A stretch of 64,000 nucleotides of DNA from Streptosporangiales bacterium (GCA_009379825.1 WHTA01000003.1:98317-162316); one strand, 5' to 3'. Positions 25,445 to 34,399 are shown, counted from the stretch's first letter. Notes: generated by a model not told the origin, from the sequence alone. Program-made: numbers and translations.

Positions 25445-27882
25445 GCCGGCTGCTGACGGTGAAGCTGCGGCGGGATCTCCGCGCGACCTGGCCGCGGCTG
25501 GCGCTGATGGTGGTCGCGATAACCGTCAGCCTGACCGCGTTCAGCGCCGTGCTCTACGCCTGGAGCGTCATCGACAGGGAGGCGCAGCGCGCATACCTCA
25601 GCACGGAGCCAGCGTCGGCCACGCTCCGGCTCGGCAAGGGTGTCGACGGCGAGGCGATGAAGGCGATCGCGGCCGAGGCGCGCGGCATGCCCGGTGTCGT
25701 GGAGGCGACCAGGCGTACCCAGTTCACCAGCGAGGTGCAGGTCGACGGCCGGCCGCGGGACATCCAGCTGCAGCTCTACGCGGCGGCGCCGGACGACCCG
25801 ATGCGGATGGCGAAATTCTTCCCCGGCCGCGGCCAGTGGCCACCGGCTACCGGCGAGGTCTACGTCGGGCGCGACTCGCTGCCGCTGCTCGACCTGGCGG
25901 TCGGCGACACGGTGACCGTAGCGACCCCGGACGGCAGCCCGGCGCGGCTGCGGGTGGCGGACACCGTGTACGACCCCAGCCTGTCCCCCGCAGCGCAGGA
26001 GCAGCGGGCCCGCGGCTACCTGTCCGCGGCGGCGCTCGGCCGGCCGGACGTGTTCGACCAGCTCAAGCTCCAGGTCGCCGACCCAGGCGGGGCCACACCG
26101 AGCCGCGACCGCGACCGCATCGCGGCGGTCGCGTCCGACGTCGCCGACCGGCTGCAGCGGGAGCACGGGGTGACCGTCGCGGAGATCCAGGTTCCCGAGC
26201 CGTACGCCCATCCGCACCAGGGGCAGACCGACGCCTTGCTCACCGCGCTGCTCATCGGCGCCGGCGCGTCCCTGCTGCTGGCCGCGATCCTCGTCGCGAC
26301 CATGCTCAACGGGCTGTTCACCCAACAGATACCGCAGATCGGCATCATGAAGGCGATCGGCGGCGGAGCCGGCCGCATCGGCCGGCTGTACCTGGCGATG
26401 ACGCTGGTCGTCGCTGCGGCGGCGACCGTGCTCGCGCTGGCCCCCGGCATCCTGATCAGCACCGCCTTCGCCCCCGCCATCCTCGGCTTCCTCGGCATCG
26501 ACGCGACCAGCCTGACGGCCGCGTGGTGGACGTACGCGGTAGTCGCCGGCACCGGCGTCGCACTGCCGGTGTCGCTGACGCTCGTCCCGCTGGTCCGGGC
26601 CAGCCGCACCACCGTGCGGGCGGCGATCGACCACCGGGGCACGGGGGCGACGCCGCGCGTGGCAACGAGCGCGCTCGCGCGGCTCGGTCGACTCGACCGC
26701 GGCCTGCTGATGTCGATCCGCAACACCGTCCGACGGCCGGCCCGCACCTTGCTGGCGGTCGGCCTGCTCGCCGGCGCCGGCATGATGTTCGTCGCCGGCA
26801 TGTCGACCCGTGACGCCACCGCGGCGGTCGGCGACGACGCCGCCGAACAGCTCACCTGGGATGTCGAGGTGCAGCTGGCGAAGCCGACCCCGCCGGACGA
26901 GGTCACCGGCCGGCTCGAACGGCTGCCCGCGGTGACGAGGGTCGAGGGCTTGCAGGTGACCGCGGGCAGCCTCGCCGAGCCGGGCGAGTTCCCGCTGACC
27001 AACACGTACCCCGACCAGGGCCACGGGCGGCTGTCGGTGACGGCCGTCCCGTCTGACACCACCATGCAGACACCGCCCACGTTGCTGCAGGGCCGCTGGT
27101 TACGGCCAGGGGAGACAGGGGCGGTGGTGCTCAACCAGGTCACCGTGGCCAGCAGCGACCTCGACGTCGAGGTCGGTGACACCGTGGAGCTGAACCTCGC
27201 CGACCGCGGCGCGGCCACCAGCTGGCGGGTAGTGGGGATCGCCGAGGAGCTCGGCGCCAACAGCCGCGCCTACGTGACCGACACCGGGCTGGGCGCGGCC
27301 ATGGCCCAACCCCCGCGGTCCAACACCCTCCGGATAACGACCGACCGGCACGACCAGAAGACGCGCGCGTCCGCCGCCGACGCCGCGGAGGCGGCACTCA
27401 CCGACGCGGGAATCGCGGTGCGGTCCGCGGAGTCGGTCGGACGCCAGGAGACCTCCACCAGAGGGCACCTGGGGCCGGTCCTCGCCATCCTGCTGGCGAC
27501 CGCGCTTCCCATGGGGCTGATCGGCTGCATCGGGCTGGGCTCGACGATGGCTGCCAACGTCCTCGAGCGCACCCGCGAGTTCGCCGTCATGCACGCGATC
27601 GGGGCACGTCCCGAGGCTGTGCGCCGCATCGTGGTCACGGAAGGCGTCATCATCGCCATGGCCAGCTGCCTGCTGGCTACCGTCCCCGCGGTCGGGCTCA
27701 CGGTGGCCCTGAACGCGCTGCTCGGCAACCTGTTCGTCAACGCGGCCCTGCCGTTCCAGTTCTCGTTCCTCGCCGCGGCGATCTGGACCGCGCTGGCGGT
27801 CCTCGGCGCAATACTCGCCACCCAGGCGGCGGCGACGAGCGCCGCCCAACTGACCGTAAGGGAAGCACTGGTGGTCGCATGA
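25441..27882 (+). CDS. FtsX/MacB-like ABC transporter permease
   Basis: An 813-residue permease with two FtsX-type repeats: an N-terminal helix, an extracellular domain of about 200 residues, three helices near 260-380, a further helix with a second extracellular domain (about 430-660), and three final helices. The repeated FtsX cytoplasmic pattern (QIGIMKAIGG; FAVMHAIGARPEAVRRI) is clear. Such permeases transmit ATP hydrolysis mechanically instead of forming a channel. It overlaps the next small gene by four bases. Confidence 0.9.
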   Translation: MSRLLTVKLRRDLRATWPRLALMVVAITVSLTAFSAVLYAWSVIDREAQRAYLSTEPASATLRLGKGVDGEAMKAIAAEARGMPGVVEATRRTQFTSEVQVDGRPRDIQLQLYAAAPDDPMRMAKFFPGRGQWPPATGEVYVGRDSLPLLDLAVGDTVTVATPDGSPARLRVADTVYDPSLSPAAQEQRARGYLSAAALGRPDVFDQLKLQVADPGGATPSRDRDRIAAVASDVADRLQREHGVTVAEIQVPEPYAHPHQGQTDALLTALLIGAGASLLLAAILVATMLNGLFTQQIPQIGIMKAIGGGAGRIGRLYLAMTLVVAAAATVLALAPGILISTAFAPAILGFLGIDATSLTAAWWTYAVVAGTGVALPVSLTLVPLVRASRTTVRAAIDHRGTGATPRVATSALARLGRLDRGLLMSIRNTVRRPARTLLAVGLLAGAGMMFVAGMSTRDATAAVGDDAAEQLTWDVEVQLAKPTPPDEVTGRLERLPAVTRVEGLQVTAGSLAEPGEFPLTNTYPDQGHGRLSVTAVPSDTTMQTPPTLLQGRWLRPGETGAVVLNQVTVASSDLDVEVGDTVELNLADRGAATSWRVVGIAEELGANSRAYVTDTGLGAAMAQPPRSNTLRITTDRHDQKTRASAADAAEAALTDAGIAVRSAESVGRQETSTRGHLGPVLAILLATALPMGLIGCIGLGSTMAANVLERTREFAVMHAIGARPEAVRRIVVTEGVIIAMASCLLATVPAVGLTVALNALLGNLFVNAALPFQFSFLAAAIWTALAVLGAILATQAAATSAAQLTVREALVVA

Positions 27883-28043
27883 GACGTCCCGACAAGACCG
27901 GAGTGCCGCGTTGGGTGAAGCTGGGCGCGCTCGTCGTCGGCATCCTCATCCTCCTGCTCGTCGTGCTGAAGCTCATCGGCCTCGGCGGCGAGCACGGGCC
28001 CAGCCGGCACGGTGCGGCGTACGTCGCCGTGGCCCGATGGTGA
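27879..28043 (+). CDS. Small single-pass membrane protein (54 aa)
   Basis: Short gene whose ATG overlaps the permease stop (ATGA). The product begins MRRPDKTGVPRWVK, has one strongly hydrophobic helix (about residues 15-35) and a tail with GGEHGPSRHG. Similar one-helix proteins with an H-G-P-x-R-H tail are often seen beside such ABC transporters in actinomycetes, from memory and not checked. Its end overlaps the start of the next gene. Function unknown; a transporter accessory subunit is a guess from position. Confidence 0.72.
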   Translation: MRRPDKTGVPRWVKLGALVVGILILLLVVLKLIGLGGEHGPSRHGAAYVAVARW

Positions 28044-28555
28044 TGCCGCCCCGGCTGCGCAAGCTCGTGCTCACCGTGCACATCGCCACCTCGGTGGGCT
28101 GGCTGGGCGCGGTCGCGGCCTACCTCGCGCTCGACGTCACCGCGGTGACCAGCGAACAGGTCGAGCTGGTGCGTGCCGCCTACCGCGCGATGGAGCTGAC
28201 GGTCACCTCCGCCATCGTTCCGCTCGCGGTCGCCTCCGTACTCGTCGGCATCGTCAACGCGCTCGGCACACCGTGGGGCTTGTTCCGCCACTACTGGGTC
28301 CTCGTGAAGCTCGTACTCACGCTCGCCGCGACCGCCGTCCTCCTGGTGGAGGCGCCACGGGTCCGTGGCCTGGCGGACGCGGCGGCAGCAGCGACGGACC
28401 CACGGGACCTGCCAGGCACGCTGGCCCACTCCGTCGGCGGGCTCGTCGTCCTGCTCACCGTGCTTGCGCTGTCTACGTACAAGCCGCGCGGCGTCACCGG
28501 CTACGAGCGCAAGCGACGCAGGCGCGACAAGCTGGTCAGTACAGTGGCGACGTGA
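28037..28555 (+). CDS. Conserved membrane protein (about four helices), DUF2269-like
   Basis: A 172-residue membrane protein. Helix 1 includes LTVHIATSVGWLGAVAAYLAL, followed by an AAYRAMELT segment, a TPWGLFRHYWVLVKLVLT stretch at helix 3 and a basic KPRGVTGYERKRRRR tail. This family is recognisable as a hypothetical membrane protein in actinomycetes; the DUF number is only a suggestion. ATG 28037 overlaps the small-protein stop; ATG 28043 is an alternative. It should be co-transcribed with the ABC transporter genes. Confidence 0.72.
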   Translation: MVMPPRLRKLVLTVHIATSVGWLGAVAAYLALDVTAVTSEQVELVRAAYRAMELTVTSAIVPLAVASVLVGIVNALGTPWGLFRHYWVLVKLVLTLAATAVLLVEAPRVRGLADAAAAATDPRDLPGTLAHSVGGLVVLLTVLALSTYKPRGVTGYERKRRRRDKLVSTVAT

Positions 28556-30645
28556 CGTTCTCTGCTGACCGCCCCGAGTACCCGCACGCCGAGCGCCTCG
28601 ACCTGGTCGAGGAGATCCACGGACACCGCGTCGCCGACCCGTACCGCTGGTTGGAGTACGCGGAAGCACCGGAGACGAAGGAATGGTCGGCCGCGCAGGA
28701 CACGCTGTGGCAGACCACGGCCGCGATGCTGCCCGGCCGCGCCGCGTTCACCGAACGGCTCACCGAGCTGATGCGGACCGGTGCGGTGTCCGCGCCGGTG
28801 TGGCGGGGCGAGCGCGCGTTCGTCACGCGCAGGGATCCCGACCAGGACCACGCGGTGCTACTCGTGGTGGAGCCGGACGGCACCGAACGCGTGCTCGTCG
28901 ACCCGAACGCGCTCGACCCGGACGGCACCACCGTGCTGGACGCCTGGCAGCCGGACAAGGAGGGGCGCCTGCTCGCGGTGCAGCTGTCCACCGGAGGCGA
29001 CGAGGAGTCGAAGCTCAGCGTGCTCGACGTCGGCACCGGCGAGACCGTCGAAGGCCCGATCGACCGGTGCCGGTACTCCCCCGTCGGCTGGCTGCCCGGC
29101 GGGGAGGCGTTCTACTACACCCGCCGACTGGCGCCGGCCGACGTGCCCGCCGGCGAGGACCACTACCACCGCAGGGTCTATCTGCACCGGGTGGGCACGT
29201 CACCGGAGGATGCCGGCTGCGTGTTCGGCGCCGACAGGGACAAGACCGAGGTGCCGGCCGCGCAGGTCAGCCGCGACGGCCGGTGGCTGGTGCTGAGCAC
29301 GTCCCGCGGCACCGAGCCGCGCAACGACCTGTGGCTCGCCGACCTGCACGCGTGCAGTGCGGATGCGCCGGTGCTGCGGCCGGTGCAGGAGGGCGTGGAC
29401 GCGCGTACGGGCGTGCACGTCGGCCGCGACGGCCGGCTCTACGTGTTCACCGACCGCGACGCCCCACGCGGCCGGCTGTGCGTCACCGACCCGGCCACAC
29501 CGGAGTACGACACCTGGCGTGAGCTTGTACCCGAGGACGCCGAGGCGATCTTCGAGGACTTCGTGATCCTCGACGGCGACGAGCTGCCCCGTCCGGTGCT
29601 GCTCGTCTCGTGGTCGCGCCACGCGGCCAGCGAGCTGACCGTGCACGACCTGGTGACCGGCGAGCGGTTGGCCGAGGTGGCACTGCCAGGCCCCGGCACC
29701 ATCGGCGGCACGCGCGCACACCCGGACGGCGGGCACGAGGCGTGGTTCGCGTTCACCAGCTGGGCGGAACCGGTGCGGGTGCTGCGTTACGACGCCCGCG
29801 ACGGCGCGGTGTCCACGTGGGCGACCGTGCCCGGCGAGGTGCCGTTGCCCGAGGTGCACACCACGCGGATCAGCTGCCGGTCGGCGGACGGCACGACCGT
29901 GTACGCGTCCGTCGTCTCCCCCACGGGTGCGCCGGATCGGCCACGTCCGACCGTCCTCTACGGGTACGGCGGCTTCAACATCTCCATGACGCCCGCGTAC
30001 TCGGCCACGGCGCTGGCGTGGGCCGCGGCCGGCGGCACGTACGTGGTCGCGAACCTGCGCGGCGGCAACGAGGAAGGCGAGGAGTGGCACCGCGCCGGCA
30101 TGTTCGGCAACAAGCAGAACGTCTTCGACGACTTCTACGCCGTCGCGGAACAGCTGATCGCGGACGGCTGGACGACCCGCGAACAGCTCGCCGCGTCCGG
30201 CGGCTCGAACGGCGGCCTGCTCGTCGGCGCCGCCGTCACCCAGCGCCCGGACCTGTTCGCCGCGGCCGTCTCGTCGGCCCCGGTGCTCGACATGGTGCGG
30301 TACGAGCGGTTCTTCATCGGCGCCATGTGGAACGTCGAGTACGGCAGCGCCGACGACCCGGAAGCCCTCGGCTGGCTGCTGGGTTACTCGCCGTACCACA
30401 ACGCCCGCGAGGACAAGGCGTACCCGGCCGTCCTGCTGTCCGTCTTCGACAGCGACACCCGAGTGGACCCGGCCCACGCCCGCAAGATGTGCGCAGCGCT
30501 GCAACACGCCACCACGAGCACCCGCCCAGTCCTCCTCCGCCGCGAGTCCAACGTCGGCCACTCCGCCCGCTCGGTCAGCCGCATGGCCGCCTACACCGCG
30601 GACCTCCTGGCGTTCCTCGCCGCAGGCACCAACCTGGCACCCTGA
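28552..30645 (+). CDS. Prolyl oligopeptidase family serine peptidase (S9A)
   Basis: A 697-residue cytoplasmic peptidase: N-terminal seven-bladed propeller (with VADPYRWLEYAEAPETKEW near residue 25) and a C-terminal alpha/beta hydrolase. The catalytic serine is in ASGGSNGGLLVGA near residue 552, Asp in FDSDTRVDP near 638 and His in SNVGHSARS near 670. The oxyanion region NLRGGNEEGEEWHRAG is conserved. The GTG overlaps the preceding stop, and TACAGT at 28540-28545 lies six bases before it, so it may have its own leaderless promoter. Cleaves short proline-containing peptides. Confidence 0.93.
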   Translation: MTFSADRPEYPHAERLDLVEEIHGHRVADPYRWLEYAEAPETKEWSAAQDTLWQTTAAMLPGRAAFTERLTELMRTGAVSAPVWRGERAFVTRRDPDQDHAVLLVVEPDGTERVLVDPNALDPDGTTVLDAWQPDKEGRLLAVQLSTGGDEESKLSVLDVGTGETVEGPIDRCRYSPVGWLPGGEAFYYTRRLAPADVPAGEDHYHRRVYLHRVGTSPEDAGCVFGADRDKTEVPAAQVSRDGRWLVLSTSRGTEPRNDLWLADLHACSADAPVLRPVQEGVDARTGVHVGRDGRLYVFTDRDAPRGRLCVTDPATPEYDTWRELVPEDAEAIFEDFVILDGDELPRPVLLVSWSRHAASELTVHDLVTGERLAEVALPGPGTIGGTRAHPDGGHEAWFAFTSWAEPVRVLRYDARDGAVSTWATVPGEVPLPEVHTTRISCRSADGTTVYASVVSPTGAPDRPRPTVLYGYGGFNISMTPAYSATALAWAAAGGTYVVANLRGGNEEGEEWHRAGMFGNKQNVFDDFYAVAEQLIADGWTTREQLAASGGSNGGLLVGAAVTQRPDLFAAAVSSAPVLDMVRYERFFIGAMWNVEYGSADDPEALGWLLGYSPYHNAREDKAYPAVLLSVFDSDTRVDPAHARKMCAALQHATTSTRPVLLRRESNVGHSARSVSRMAAYTADLLAFLAAGTNLAP

Positions 30646-30649
30646 AGCG

Positions 30650-31108
30650 TCAGCCAGACGCCTCAGGCGCCGCCTCGATAGCCGCCTCGATCTGGTCGAG
30701 GTACTCCCACCAGTCCTCACCCTCGTCCCGGTATGCACCGAGGACACCTGCTGCAAGGACGAACGGGAGACGAACCACATCGTCAGGCGCGAAGTACTGA
30801 TCGAGCGCCTCGCCTCCGAATACGCCCTTCGCCAGGTACGTGTGAAGCTCATCGACCGTCAGGGAGTAGCGATCTTCCGCTTCCGAGATCGTCGCGGCGA
30901 CCTCCCGTAGGTCACTGTCGGACGGGCTCTCGCCACCACAGGCATCGATCACAGCGACTGCAGCAATATTGGCCGCCAACTGCATCGCACTGGTGAGCTT
31001 CTCACCGTCGAGCGCCATCAGGGTCTTCTGGAAGTCTTCGAACTCGGCACGCAGGGCATGCCCGAACAACTTTCGCGTAGGCCCTTCAATGGCTGGATCG
31101 ATCGACAT
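30650..31108 (-). CDS. Hypothetical protein (152 aa), alpha-helical, acidic
   Basis: Not recognised by name. The product starts MSIDPAIEGPTRKLFGHALRAEF and ends in an acidic EDWWEYLDQIEAAIEAAPEASG stretch; it looks all-helical, soluble and acidic. ATG 31108 has GGGAG eight bases upstream. It overlaps the small membrane-protein gene upstream by 23 bases, so the two are likely coupled. Acidity and small size would suit an immunity protein, but nothing in the sequence proves that. It is convergent with the prolyl oligopeptidase (four-base gap). Confidence 0.65.
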   Translation of the reverse strand: MSIDPAIEGPTRKLFGHALRAEFEDFQKTLMALDGEKLTSAMQLAANIAAVAVIDACGGESPSDSDLREVAATISEAEDRYSLTVDELHTYLAKGVFGGEALDQYFAPDDVVRLPFVLAAGVLGAYRDEGEDWWEYLDQIEAAIEAAPEASG

Positions 31109-31271
31109 CCTTCTGCTCCCTCCGATGCCTGAACCAGGCAACACCTGCCACGAATGCACCCGCCGCGCTGATGGCCAAGGTAACCGGCACCTGGACGACC
31201 GACGGCAATGCCGAGAATGCGTTCTGCACGACTTCCCAACTGGTGCCTGCGAGCGCCACGCCGGCACCCAT
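31086..31271 (-). CDS. Small membrane protein (61 aa), unknown
   Basis: One hydrophobic helix (about residues 25-45, VPVTLAISAAGAFVAGVAWF) followed by a charged RHRREQKDVDRSSH tail. The frame is open to 31412, but the upstream part is Arg-rich and non-coding in character; ATG 31271 with GAAGG just before it is chosen with moderate certainty. It overlaps the next gene by 23 bases and forms a small cluster of unknown genes with 30650 and 31467. Confidence 0.5.
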   Translation of the reverse strand: MGAGVALAGTSWEVVQNAFSALPSVVQVPVTLAISAAGAFVAGVAWFRHRREQKDVDRSSH

Positions 31272-31302
31272 GCCTTCTGTTGTTGGCAACCGACGTGGAC
31301 GC

Positions 31303-31470
31303 TCAGTCGGTTGCTGGTGAGTCGAACGCAGCCGGCCCGTCGCCTCTGAACGCCTTCCAACACCCACCCGCCTGCGGCGTCGGTGTGCTCCCTGAGCAGG
31401 GGTGGTCGCCACCGATGTGGGAGGCGGTGTGGAAGTGCTCGGGGACCCGCTGGGCTGCCGCGGTAGTCAA
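31303..31470 (-). CDS. Possible 55-codon ORF coupled to the 31467 gene (TTGA overlap)
   Basis: A TTG at 31470 overlaps the TGA of the upstream coiled-coil gene, and a 55-codon frame follows, ending at 31303. It contains RVPEHFHTASHIGGDHPCSG and a Cys-Trp pair, then an acidic end. The codon pattern is mostly GC-ending. No homology is recognised, and the TTG start is weak, so it may be a fragment of a longer lost gene. Reported because it fills an otherwise empty gap between two probable genes. Confidence 0.25.
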   Translation of the reverse strand: MTTAAAQRVPEHFHTASHIGGDHPCSGSTPTPQAGGCWKAFRGDGPAAFDSPATD

Positions 31471-31724
31471 CCCTGTTCTAGGGCCTGTGCTTGGCCTAGG
31501 GCCTCGTCCAGTTTGTCCTTGGCTTGCACGAGGAGGCCGCTGGCCTCCTCGATGGTCGCCTTCAGTTGCTCGGTCTGCGCGATGTTCGACTGGTTGCCGT
31601 ACGCCGTCGCGGCGGTCAGGGCCTCGCCGGCGGAGGTCTCCGCCTGGGTGGCGTTGGCCTGGCCGCTCTCGACGTCCTTGATCGTCGTGGAGAGGATCTC
31701 GACGACGTCACTGAGTGCACTCAC
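31467..31724 (-). CDS. Small helical coiled-coil protein (85 aa), DUF6244-like
   Basis: An Ala/Gln/Glu-rich, all-helical protein without membrane segments, starting VSALSDVVEILSTTIKDV and ending KDKLDEALGQAQALEQG. GTG 31724 has GGGGGAAGG six bases upstream, so expression is credible. It resembles small actinobacterial proteins (DUF6244-type, from memory) found next to polymorphic-toxin genes, which would make it a secretion or chaperone-type partner. That link is an inference from shape only. Confidence 0.6.
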   Translation of the reverse strand: MSALSDVVEILSTTIKDVESGQANATQAETSAGEALTAATAYGNQSNIAQTEQLKATIEEASGLLVQAKDKLDEALGQAQALEQG

Positions 31725-31873
31725 GCGGGTCCTTCCCCCGAAGGCAGGTCCTCGGAAAGTCTTCGAGCACGCATCGTGCCTCACACGTTACCGGCCGCGC
31801 AACGTCAGGCACAGGTGCGGCACGTCCGATTCGTTCAAGACGGGCTACGGGCACCGGCCGTAGCGTCGCCGGC

Positions 31874-32272
31874 ATGACTGCACTGCGATTCCACTTCATC
31901 GGCCTGGCCGTCGCCGACATCGCCGCGTCGCTCGCGTTCTACCGGCAGCTCGGCGTCGACATCCCCGCCGACGCCGACCAGCAACCGCACGTGGAGGCGG
32001 AGCTGCCCGGCGGCACGCTGCTCGCCTGGGACACGGTCGACACCATCCGCTCGTTCGACCCCAACTGGACGCCGCCAGCCGGCGGGGCACGCGTCGCGCT
32101 CGCGTTCGCCTGCGCCAGCCCGGCCGAGGTCGACGCCTGGTACGCGAAGCTGGTGGCTGCCGGGCACCCGAGCTACCTGGCGCCGTTCGACGCGTTCTGG
32201 GGACAGCGCTACGCGGTCGTCAACGACCCGGACGGCAACCACGTCGACCTGTTCGCCGCGCTGCCCGGCTGA
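31874..32272 (+). CDS. VOC family (glyoxalase/dioxygenase-like) protein
   Basis: A 132-residue single-module protein with two beta-alpha-beta-beta-beta units. The opening FHFIGLAVADIAASLAFYRQLG and closing VNDPDGNHVDLF are the standard VOC ends, with metal-ligand type His/Glu positions. ATG 31874 lies seven bases after TAGCGT (31861-31866), so it is likely leaderless; the frame open to 31715 is not used. Reaction unknown. Confidence 0.85.
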   Translation: MTALRFHFIGLAVADIAASLAFYRQLGVDIPADADQQPHVEAELPGGTLLAWDTVDTIRSFDPNWTPPAGGARVALAFACASPAEVDAWYAKLVAAGHPSYLAPFDAFWGQRYAVVNDPDGNHVDLFAALPG

Positions 32273-32273
32273 C

Positions 32274-32830
32274 CTACGCGACGGCGAGCAGCGTGGACAG
32301 CGAAGCACCGTTCAGCGCCCGGACCTCCCGCGACATGTGCGCCTGGTCGGCGTAGCCGGCGGTCGCGGCCGCGGCGGCGAACGGCGTGCCGCGCCTGGCC
32401 AGGTCGACCGCGCGCCGCATCCGGAGGATGCGCGTCAGCGTCTTCGGGCCGTAGCCGAACACCGGGAGGCACCGCCGGTGCAGCTGCCGTTCGCTGAACC
32501 CGAGCTCGGCGGCCATCCGCGTCACCGGCAGGCCCGCGGCGGCACGCGAGCGCGGACAACGGCACCCGCGCATCGCGCAGCTCGTGCGCAGGCACGCCGA
32601 AGAACGAAGGGCCGAGACCGGGCGCGAACCGCAGCCCGACGAAGGTGGTGTCGGGGCGTACGGGCCCGTAGTTCGGCGTCGTGTCCGGCCCGGCGACGAG
32701 CAGCTCGCCGGCCACCCAGATCACGTCCATGCAGCCGTCCGGTGGCCACCGGCAGCGGGCTCGCCACGTCGGTCGACCGGCGCCGCCACAACACCGCGCC
32801 AGGCAGCGTCGCCCCCCACTCCTCGTACAC
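32274..32830 (-). pseudogene. AraC-family regulator pseudogene (two frame breaks, internal deletion)
   Basis: Three consecutive reading frames each hold a piece of one AraC protein. The first (from GTG 32830) gives the N-terminus MYEEWGATLPGAVLW. The second carries PDGCMDVIWVAGELLVAGPDT and FVGLRFAPGLGPSFFGVPA. The third (ending 32274) carries the HTH ELGFSERQLHRRCLPVFGYGP and RMRRAVDLARRG. The first break is near 32738-32745, the second near 32550-32560. At the second, roughly 50-60 residues normally lying between the sensor and HTH parts are missing, so this is a deletion and not only a base-call error. It overlaps no intact gene. Confidence 0.8.
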
Positions 32831-32872
32831 GCCATCGGCATCTCACCGGCCACCGACAACTAGGGTGAACAG

Positions 32873-33442
32873 GTGATCCGACCCAGCTACCCGCTGCGCA
32901 CCGCCCGCCTGGACCTCCGCCCGTTCACCGCCGACGACTTCGCCGGTCTGCACGCCATCCACAGCGACCCCGACGTGGTGCGCTACCTGCACTGGCACCC
33001 GCTCGACGAGGCCTCCACCGAGGTCGCGCTGGCCCGCAGGACGCGACGCACCACCCTCATCGACGCCGGCGACTCGCTCAGCCTCGCCGTCGTCGAACGC
33101 GAGACCGGCGCGCTCGCCGGCGACGCCACGTTCTTCTGGCGCAGCGAGCAGAGCAGGCAGGGCGAGATCGGCTACGTCTTCAACCCCGCGTTCCACGGCC
33201 GCGGCTACGCGACGGAGACCGCGGAGGAGCTGGTGCGGTTCGGGTTCGAGGAGCTCGGTCTGCACCGGGTCACCGGCCGGCTGGACGGCCGCAACACCGC
33301 GTCCGCGCGGGTGCTGGAACGGCTCGGCATGCGCAGGGAAGCCCACCTCAGGCAGAACGAGCTGGTCAAGGGCGAGTGGGCGGACGAGGTCGTGTACGGG
33401 CTGCTCGCCGACGAGTGGCGCGCCCGCAGCGACCGGACCTGA
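32873..33442 (+). CDS. GNAT family N-acetyltransferase (RimJ/RimL-like)
   Basis: A 189-residue acetyltransferase_3 domain protein. It starts with TARLDLRPFTADDFAGLHAIHSD, typical of RimJ-type enzymes, and has the acetyl-CoA segment HGRGYATETAEELVRFGFEEL, the R-V-TGRLDGRNTASARVLERLGM block and an HLRQNELVKGEW end. GTG 32873 lies six bases after TAGGGT (32861-32866), a leaderless start. Target amine unknown. Confidence 0.9.
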   Translation: MIRPSYPLRTARLDLRPFTADDFAGLHAIHSDPDVVRYLHWHPLDEASTEVALARRTRRTTLIDAGDSLSLAVVERETGALAGDATFFWRSEQSRQGEIGYVFNPAFHGRGYATETAEELVRFGFEELGLHRVTGRLDGRNTASARVLERLGMRREAHLRQNELVKGEWADEVVYGLLADEWRARSDRT

Positions 33443-33514
33443 CGCCCGCCGCCGGGTGCACCCAGCGGCCCACCTGCGGACACGACCGCCGGTTGGCCGC
33501 TACGCTGCCTGACC

Positions 33515-34399
33515 GTGGACGCAATCGCGCACGCCCCCTGGTACTACAAGCTGCTCGCCGTCGTCTTGACCGTGCTGGTCGCGTTCGGCCTGCGGTTGGT
33601 CCTCGGGATCGTCATCACCCGGGTCTCCCGCCGGATCGGCGAGAGCCGGATGCCGCAGTGGAAGGTGTTCCCCGGCCGCAGCGCCGCGCTGCTGTCCGAA
33701 CGCCGTGACCAGCGCACCCAGACGGCGGCGTCGCTGCTGAACAGCATCGCGTCGTTCCTCCTGTTCCTCACTGCCGTCATCCTCATCCTCGGCTACCTCG
33801 ACGTCGAGCTGACCAAGGTGTTCGCCGGCGTCGGCGTGCTCAGCCTGATCGTCGGCTTCGGGGCCAGGGAGATCATCAGCGACTTCCTCACCGGCATCGC
33901 CATGCTCAGCGCCGACCAGTACGGCGTCGGCGACGTGGTCGACGTCGGCTCCGTGCCGGGCACCATCGTCGGCACCGTGGAGGCGGTCGGGCTGCGCACC
34001 ACCCGGCTGCGCGACGCCGACGGCAGCGTCTGGTACGTACGCAACGGCCAGATCGCGCGGGTCGGCAACTTCAGCCAGGGCTGGGGGCGCGCGGTGATCG
34101 ACGTGCCGGTGCCCGCCGACCGCGACCCGGACGACGTCCGCGAGGTGCTCGCCGGGATGGCCAGCTCGATGCGCGACGAGCCGCCGTGGCAGAGCGTGAT
34201 CCTCGACGAGCCGGACGTCGCGGGCATCGTCGAGCTCGGCACCGACCACTACGTCGTGCAGGTCACCGTCCGCACGTCGCCGTTGCGCGAGCAGGAGGTC
34301 GCCGCCGAGCTCAGGGAACGGTTCAGGGACGTGCTGGACACCGAGAACGCCGGCGCCGGCGCCGGCACCGGCGAGGGCACCCCGGCGGAATCCGCCTAG
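33515..34399 (+). CDS. MscS-type mechanosensitive ion channel
   Basis: A 294-residue membrane channel. Two to three helices precede the pore helix (GVGVLSLIVGFGAREIISDFLTGI, residues 110-130), followed by the beta domain with DVGSVPGTIVGTVEAVGLRTTRLRDADG and a cytoplasmic C-terminal alpha-beta part. Gates on membrane tension to release solutes under hypo-osmotic stress. GTG 33515 lies eight bases after TACGCT (33501-33506). Confidence 0.92.
   Translation: MDAIAHAPWYYKLLAVVLTVLVAFGLRLVLGIVITRVSRRIGESRMPQWKVFPGRSAALLSERRDQRTQTAASLLNSIASFLLFLTAVILILGYLDVELTKVFAGVGVLSLIVGFGAREIISDFLTGIAMLSADQYGVGDVVDVGSVPGTIVGTVEAVGLRTTRLRDADGSVWYVRNGQIARVGNFSQGWGRAVIDVPVPADRDPDDVREVLAGMASSMRDEPPWQSVILDEPDVAGIVELGTDHYVVQVTVRTSPLREQEVAAELRERFRDVLDTENAGAGAGTGEGTPAESA

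Noticed and set aside
31467..31784. Longer start for the coiled-coil gene at 31784
   Set aside because: GTG 31724 has a clear ribosome site; the extra 20 residues are Arg/Cys-rich and look non-coding.
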